Part shown: in pieces, positions 7,372 to 9,679 of the stretch | Layout of the letters: each line of letters starts with the position of its first letter | Numbering within the stretch: position 1 is the first letter of the stretch | From: Collinsella sp. | Lineage (GTDB): Bacteria > Actinomycetota > Coriobacteriia > Coriobacteriales > Coriobacteriaceae | Assembly: GCA_031295725.1 (NCBI GenBank) | Contig: JAUMNV010000063.1 | Location: forward strand, 1 to 9,679 | Length of the DNA stretch: 9,679 bases | Direction: 5' to 3' | Made by a program: the position numbers and the translations under genes | The notes under the pieces: model-generated | Told to the model about the DNA's origin: nothing | Seen by the model: the letters and a program-made list of their open reading frames with translations, nothing else | The model's database searches: none

Positions 7372-7499
7372 TTCGGAAGTATGCGGCAAAATCTAAACCT
7401 TGTGAGCAGACCTGGCTTTTGAGGCTAGTTTATCAGGCATTTTGTTGCGAAAAAACGGGGTGTGCTCGGAGGTATCAGAATTTGCCGCATACTTCCGAA
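7372..7499. repeat. Inverted-repeat element with perfect 19-bp arms
   Basis: TTCGGAAGTATGCGGCAAA at 7372-7390 is repeated exactly in reverse complement at 7481-7499. Imperfect pairing continues about 10 bases further inward, and 90 bases lie between the arms. The interior encodes no ORF. The left arm directly abuts TTGACA (7371-7366 on the minus strand), a perfect -35 hexamer pointing to the 6247-7320 gene, but no good -10 follows at normal spacing. Either a MITE-like element or a pair of binding sites for a regulator would fit. No target-site duplication is visible. Confidence 0.75.
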
Positions 7500-7677
7500 A
7501 AGCAGGTCAATCCGGCTCTTGCTAAAACGATTTAGCAGCGTCGGTTAAGGTGTGGGTTTGCCACCGGGCGAACACTTTTAGCGCTTGGGACTTTATTCAT
7601 TGGGTCTCGAAGGGTGGATTTCGCGCTTTTGGTAAAGAAATGAGTGTGTGTTTTGCCGTGCGCCGGCATTGGCACAG
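7500..7677. other. Gene-free AT-rich stretch between the inverted repeat and the pyk terminator
   Basis: No ORF of plausible quality and no tRNA-like fold on either strand. A small palindrome TGCTAAA-ACGA-TTTAGCA (7520-7526/7531-7537) could form a 7-bp hairpin, but has no T-tract that would make it a terminator. Nothing else is recognised. Confidence 0.6.
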
Positions 7678-7714
7678 AAAAAGGGCCCGGAAGGCTTCGC
7701 CTTCCGGGCCCTTT
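7676..7714 (-). terminator. Intrinsic terminator of pyk
   Basis: A 16-bp perfect stem (7680-7695 with 7699-7714), very GC-rich, with a tiny loop. On the minus strand it is followed by TTTTTCT (7682-7676). It starts 28 bases past the pyk stop, the classical position. The opposite strand has only a short T-run (TTTGC), so it should act chiefly on pyk. Confidence 0.95.
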
Positions 7715-7742
7715 GCGATGCAAGTGTGCTTGCAAGTACGAC

Positions 7743-9203
7743 TTAGCGCACCTGAGCGACGTAAGCGACGTTGGTCGAGGAGACCTTGTCCTCGAGCTGG
7801 ACGCTCATGCGGGGATCGCCAGCGGTGGCGACGGTCAGGTCGCCGGCCTCGACGTAGCCGAGCTCCTTAGCGGTCTCGATCGCCTTGACGATCGTGCCGT
7901 TGACGGTGCCCTGGGTAATCTCGGCCTGGTGCGGGATAACGCCCCAGTACATGATCATCTGCTGGACGGCCCACTCGTGGCGGGAGAACGCGCAGATCGG
8001 CATGTTGGGACGGAAGTGCGAGATCAGGCGAGCAGTACGGCCGGTGGTCGTCGGCACGGTGATGCACTTGGCGCCAACGGTGGTGGCCATGTTCACAGCG
8101 GACATACCCACAACGTTGTTGACAACGCGGGTGCCGTGAGCGTCAGCCGGAACCTCGAGCGGAGCGTGAGCCGGGAGGTACTTCTCGGTCTCGAGAGCAA
8201 TGCTGGCCTGCATCTTGACGGCCTCGACCGGGTACTTACCGGCAGCGGACTCGCCGGACAGCATAACGGCGTCGGTGCCGTCGTAAATGGCGTTAGCAAC
8301 GTCGGCAACCTCGGCGCGCGTCGGGCGCGGGTTCTGCTGCATGGAGTCGAGCATCTGCGTAGCGGTGATAACGGGCTTGTAGGCCGCGTTGCACTTGGCG
8401 ATGATCTCCTTCTGGATGTGCGGAACGAGCTCGGGCTTGATCTCGATGCCCAGGTCGCCACGGGCGACCATGATGCCGTCGGAAGCCTCGAGGATCTCGT
8501 CGAAGTTCTCGACGCCCAGGGCGCACTCGATCTTCGGGAAGATCGTCACGTGCTCGCCGCCGTTCTCGCGGCAAAGCTCGCGGATGCCGCGGACGGACTC
8601 GCCGTCGCGGATGAAGGAAGCGGCGATGTAGTCGATGTTCTCGGTCAGGCCAAAGAGGATGTCCTGACGATCGCGCTCGGTGATGGCGGGCAGCGAGATG
8701 TTGACGTTGGGCATGTTGACGCCCTTGCGCTCGCCGATCAGGCCGTCGTTCTTAACGACGCAGGTCATGTCCTGGCCGTCGGCGGACTCGACCTCGAGGG
8801 CAACCAGGCCGTCATCGATCAGGATGAGGGAGCCCTTCTCGACCTCGGAGGGCAGAGCCAGGTAGTCGAGGGAGATGTGCTCAGAGGTGCCGTGGAAATC
8901 CTCGGTCGTGGGCTGAGCGGTGACGACGATCTTGTCGCCGGTCTTGACGGCAACCTTCTTGCCGTCGACCAGAAGGCCGGTGCGGACCTCGGGGCCCTTG
9001 GTGTCGAGCAGGATGCCGACGGGCATACCGAGCTCCTTGGAAATACGACGGACGCGCTCGATGCGACCGTGGTGCTCGTCGTAGGAGCCGTGCGAGAAGT
9101 TAAAACGGGCGACGTTCATGCCCGCCTTGATCATCTCGCGGATGGTCTCGTCGCTATCGCAGGCGGGACCCATGGTGCATACAATCTTAGTGCGCTTGTA
9201 CAT
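7743..9203 (-). CDS. pyk: Pyruvate kinase
   Basis: Cytoplasmic glycolytic enzyme transferring phosphate from phosphoenolpyruvate to ADP, giving pyruvate and ATP; 486 residues, the normal length without a C-terminal PEP-utiliser extension. Visible: RFNFSHG (33-39, substrate/K+ site), LLDTKGPEVRTG (65-76, start of the B domain, which runs to about 165), the catalytic block FPKIECALGVENFDEI (222-237; Lys224, Glu226) with ARGDLG (247-252, Asp250), VITATQMLDSM (278-288), SGESAAGKYP (316-325), and a C-terminal allosteric domain (about 355-486, with TTTGRTAR at 385-392). ATG at 9203 is preceded by GGAGG (9213-9209) at five bases. It is monocistronic, with its own -10 box upstream and its own terminator downstream. 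A long open frame on the plus strand through the same bases is an antisense shadow. Confidence 0.98.
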   Translation of the reverse strand: MYKRTKIVCTMGPACDSDETIREMIKAGMNVARFNFSHGSYDEHHGRIERVRRISKELGMPVGILLDTKGPEVRTGLLVDGKKVAVKTGDKIVVTAQPTTEDFHGTSEHISLDYLALPSEVEKGSLILIDDGLVALEVESADGQDMTCVVKNDGLIGERKGVNMPNVNISLPAITERDRQDILFGLTENIDYIAASFIRDGESVRGIRELCRENGGEHVTIFPKIECALGVENFDEILEASDGIMVARGDLGIEIKPELVPHIQKEIIAKCNAAYKPVITATQMLDSMQQNPRPTRAEVADVANAIYDGTDAVMLSGESAAGKYPVEAVKMQASIALETEKYLPAHAPLEVPADAHGTRVVNNVVGMSAVNMATTVGAKCITVPTTTGRTARLISHFRPNMPICAFSRHEWAVQQMIMYWGVIPHQAEITQGTVNGTIVKAIETAKELGYVEAGDLTVATAGDPRMSVQLEDKVSSTNVAYVAQVR

Positions 9204-9266
9204 TCAGACCTCCATCTGACATCGTCTTGCGCTGATAGATAAACCATAAGAAATAAAACTGAGTTG

Positions 9267-9272
9267 ATTATA
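9267..9272 (-). promoter_or_regulatory. pyk promoter -10 box
   Basis: Perfect TATAAT on the minus strand, 63 bases before the pyk start codon. Predicted transcription start is near 9260, giving a 5' leader of roughly 57 bases. No clear -35 sits at 17 bases; TTGGGG (9297-9292) at 19 bases is the best nearby candidate. A near-repeat CGACCGaATaCC / CGACCGtATgCC overlaps the upstream region. Confidence 0.65.
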
Positions 9273-9281
9273 ACGAAATGG

Positions 9282-9314
9282 CGACCGAATACCCCAAAAA
9301 ATCGACCGTATGCC
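9282..9314. repeat. Short direct near-repeat upstream of pyk
   Basis: CGACCGAATACC (9282-9293) and CGACCGTATGCC (9303-9314) agree at 10 of 12 positions and are 21 bases apart, close to two helical turns. They cover the -35 zone and upstream region of the pyk promoter, a typical place for a regulator. May be chance; no known motif recognised. Confidence 0.35.
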
Positions 9315-9490
9315 GAATTAGAAGTTCATTTTTTGCGGAAAAACGGTATATGCAAAAACTTTACCAACCGTTCTAACCGCTGCTATCTGGGCGATATTTC
9401 AGTTTGATGATGCGCCGAAGAAAAAACGTTTTATCAATGTTGAGCATCACACGGCCTGCACCGTTGCTTATGGACCATATTTCCAAATGG
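9315..9490. other. AT-rich divergent spacer between pyk and the next plus-strand gene
   Basis: No ORF, tRNA or terminator is recognised here. It includes a 20-base AT-rich segment (9327-9346) very like one at 7438-7458. The rest (9347-9490) shows no structure that I can support. Confidence 0.5.
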
Positions 9491-9496
9491 ATTGTT

Positions 9497-9526
9497 TTGG
9501 CTAGACGCGTTGCTTTGGGGTACCAT
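9497..9526 (+). promoter_or_regulatory. Candidate promoter for the gene at 9645
   Basis: TTGGCT (9497-9502, 4 of 6) and TACCAT (9521-9526, 4 of 6) are separated by 18 bases. Predicted start is near 9533, three bases before the first pairing segment of the structured leader, which is what one would expect if the whole leader is transcribed. The hexamers themselves are modest. Confidence 0.4.
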
Positions 9527-9535
9527 AGCTCCACT

Positions 9536-9637
9536 ATCAACTGCCGCTCAGCACGGCAGCCTTGATGAGCCCTTGCCCTTCTCCTGGGAATTATGATCGG
9601 GCATCAATCTGCTGAGTGGCCCGAATCCCAGGAGGGG
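9536..9637 (+). promoter_or_regulatory. Candidate structured 5' leader (pseudoknot sequestering the Shine-Dalgarno site)
   Basis: Several long pairings fall in about 100 bases. Helix A: GCCGCTCAGCA 9543-9553 with 9610-9620 (11 bp, one G-U). Helix B: TTGATG 9562-9567 plus CCC 9570-9572 with GGGCATCAA 9599-9607 (9 bp, 2-base bulge). Helix C: 9578-9589 in the loop of B pairs with 9626-9637 (12 bp, two G-U), forming a pseudoknot that covers the AGGAGG at 9630-9635. A competing fold exists: ATCAA+CTGCCG (9536-9546) with CGGCAG and TTGAT (9554-9566), leaving CTCAGCA in a loop that could still pair with 9610-9616. Mutually exclusive folds next to a buried ribosome-binding site resemble a translational riboswitch or protein-controlled leader. 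I do not recognise the class. Confidence 0.6.
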
Positions 9638-9644
9638 ACTCTAT

Positions 9645-9679
9645 ATGCAAAAGGAATACCTGTCCGCCGCGGCGGAGGT
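9645..9679 (+). CDS. Start of an unidentified protein (3'-truncated by the window edge)
   Basis: ATG at 9645 with AGGAGGGG (9630-9637) just upstream opens a frame reading MQKEYLSAAAE to the window edge. Upstream in the same frame there is a TGA at 9594 and no better start. Eleven residues are too few to identify it. The opening faintly recalls N-termini of P-type cation ATPases in related bacteria, but this is a guess. Its ribosome-binding site is the one paired by the structured leader. Confidence 0.7.
   Translation, partial: MQKEYLSAAAE

Noticed and set aside
7321..7389. N-terminal extension of the minus-strand gene to a TTG at 7389
   Set aside because: The TTG lies inside the inverted repeat and has no ribosome-binding site, whereas ATG at 7320 follows AGGAGG at five bases.
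7644..9242. A 532-codon open frame on the plus strand opposite pyk
   Set aside because: It is the antisense shadow of pyruvate kinase, whose motifs are complete. The translation is a low-complexity mix rich in D, G, L, V and A with no family motif, typical of GC-rich antisense frames.
9593..9679. Upstream ORF from ATG 9593 overlapping the last gene's start
   Set aside because: No Shine-Dalgarno site in front, and it lies inside the paired leader. The reading frame runs past 9645 without a stop in the window, so a leader-peptide role cannot be supported.

Overview
The window looks like a chromosomal segment of a GC-rich actinobacterium. The style of PheT, the fused nickel permease and the pyruvate kinase most resemble Coriobacteriia such as Collinsella. 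That placement comes from recognising protein families by eye, not from a search. Coding regions are strongly GC-rich. The gaps at about 7330-7680 and 9204-9530 are clearly more AT-rich.

Layout, left to right. (1) The 3' 2.36 kb of pheT (phenylalanyl-tRNA synthetase beta chain, start outside the window) ends at a strong hairpin terminator. (2) An ECF-type metal importer operon follows: a fused substrate-binding/PDGLE permease (nikMN/cbiM type), a T-component (nikQ/cbiQ) and an ATPase (nikO/cbiO). The promoter candidate overlaps the pheT terminator. A perfect GTGTTAC-N14-GTAACAC dyad just after the predicted transcription start matches the operator form known for one group of NikR nickel repressors, so nickel is the likeliest substrate. 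(3) Next is a cytoplasmic zinc-dependent phospholipase C-like protein, probably with its own promoter. (4) A convergent minus-strand gene shares a CTAG palindrome with it as overlapping stop codons. That gene encodes a two-part protein with an AbiEi-like N-terminal half and a DUF559/Vsr-like nuclease fold C-terminal half. (5) Upstream of it is a gene-free AT-rich stretch with a perfect 19-bp inverted repeat. (6) pyk (pyruvate kinase) lies on the minus strand, with a textbook terminator and a perfect TATAAT -10 box. (7) A divergent gap leads to a plus-strand gene of which only the first 11 codons are present. Its leader can fold into a compact pseudoknot that pairs the whole Shine-Dalgarno sequence.

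Most of the content is housekeeping: translation, metal uptake and glycolysis. The items that merit a second look are the structured leader at 9536-9637, the NikR-type operator nested against the pheT terminator, and the inverted-repeat element beside the putative AbiEi/nuclease gene.
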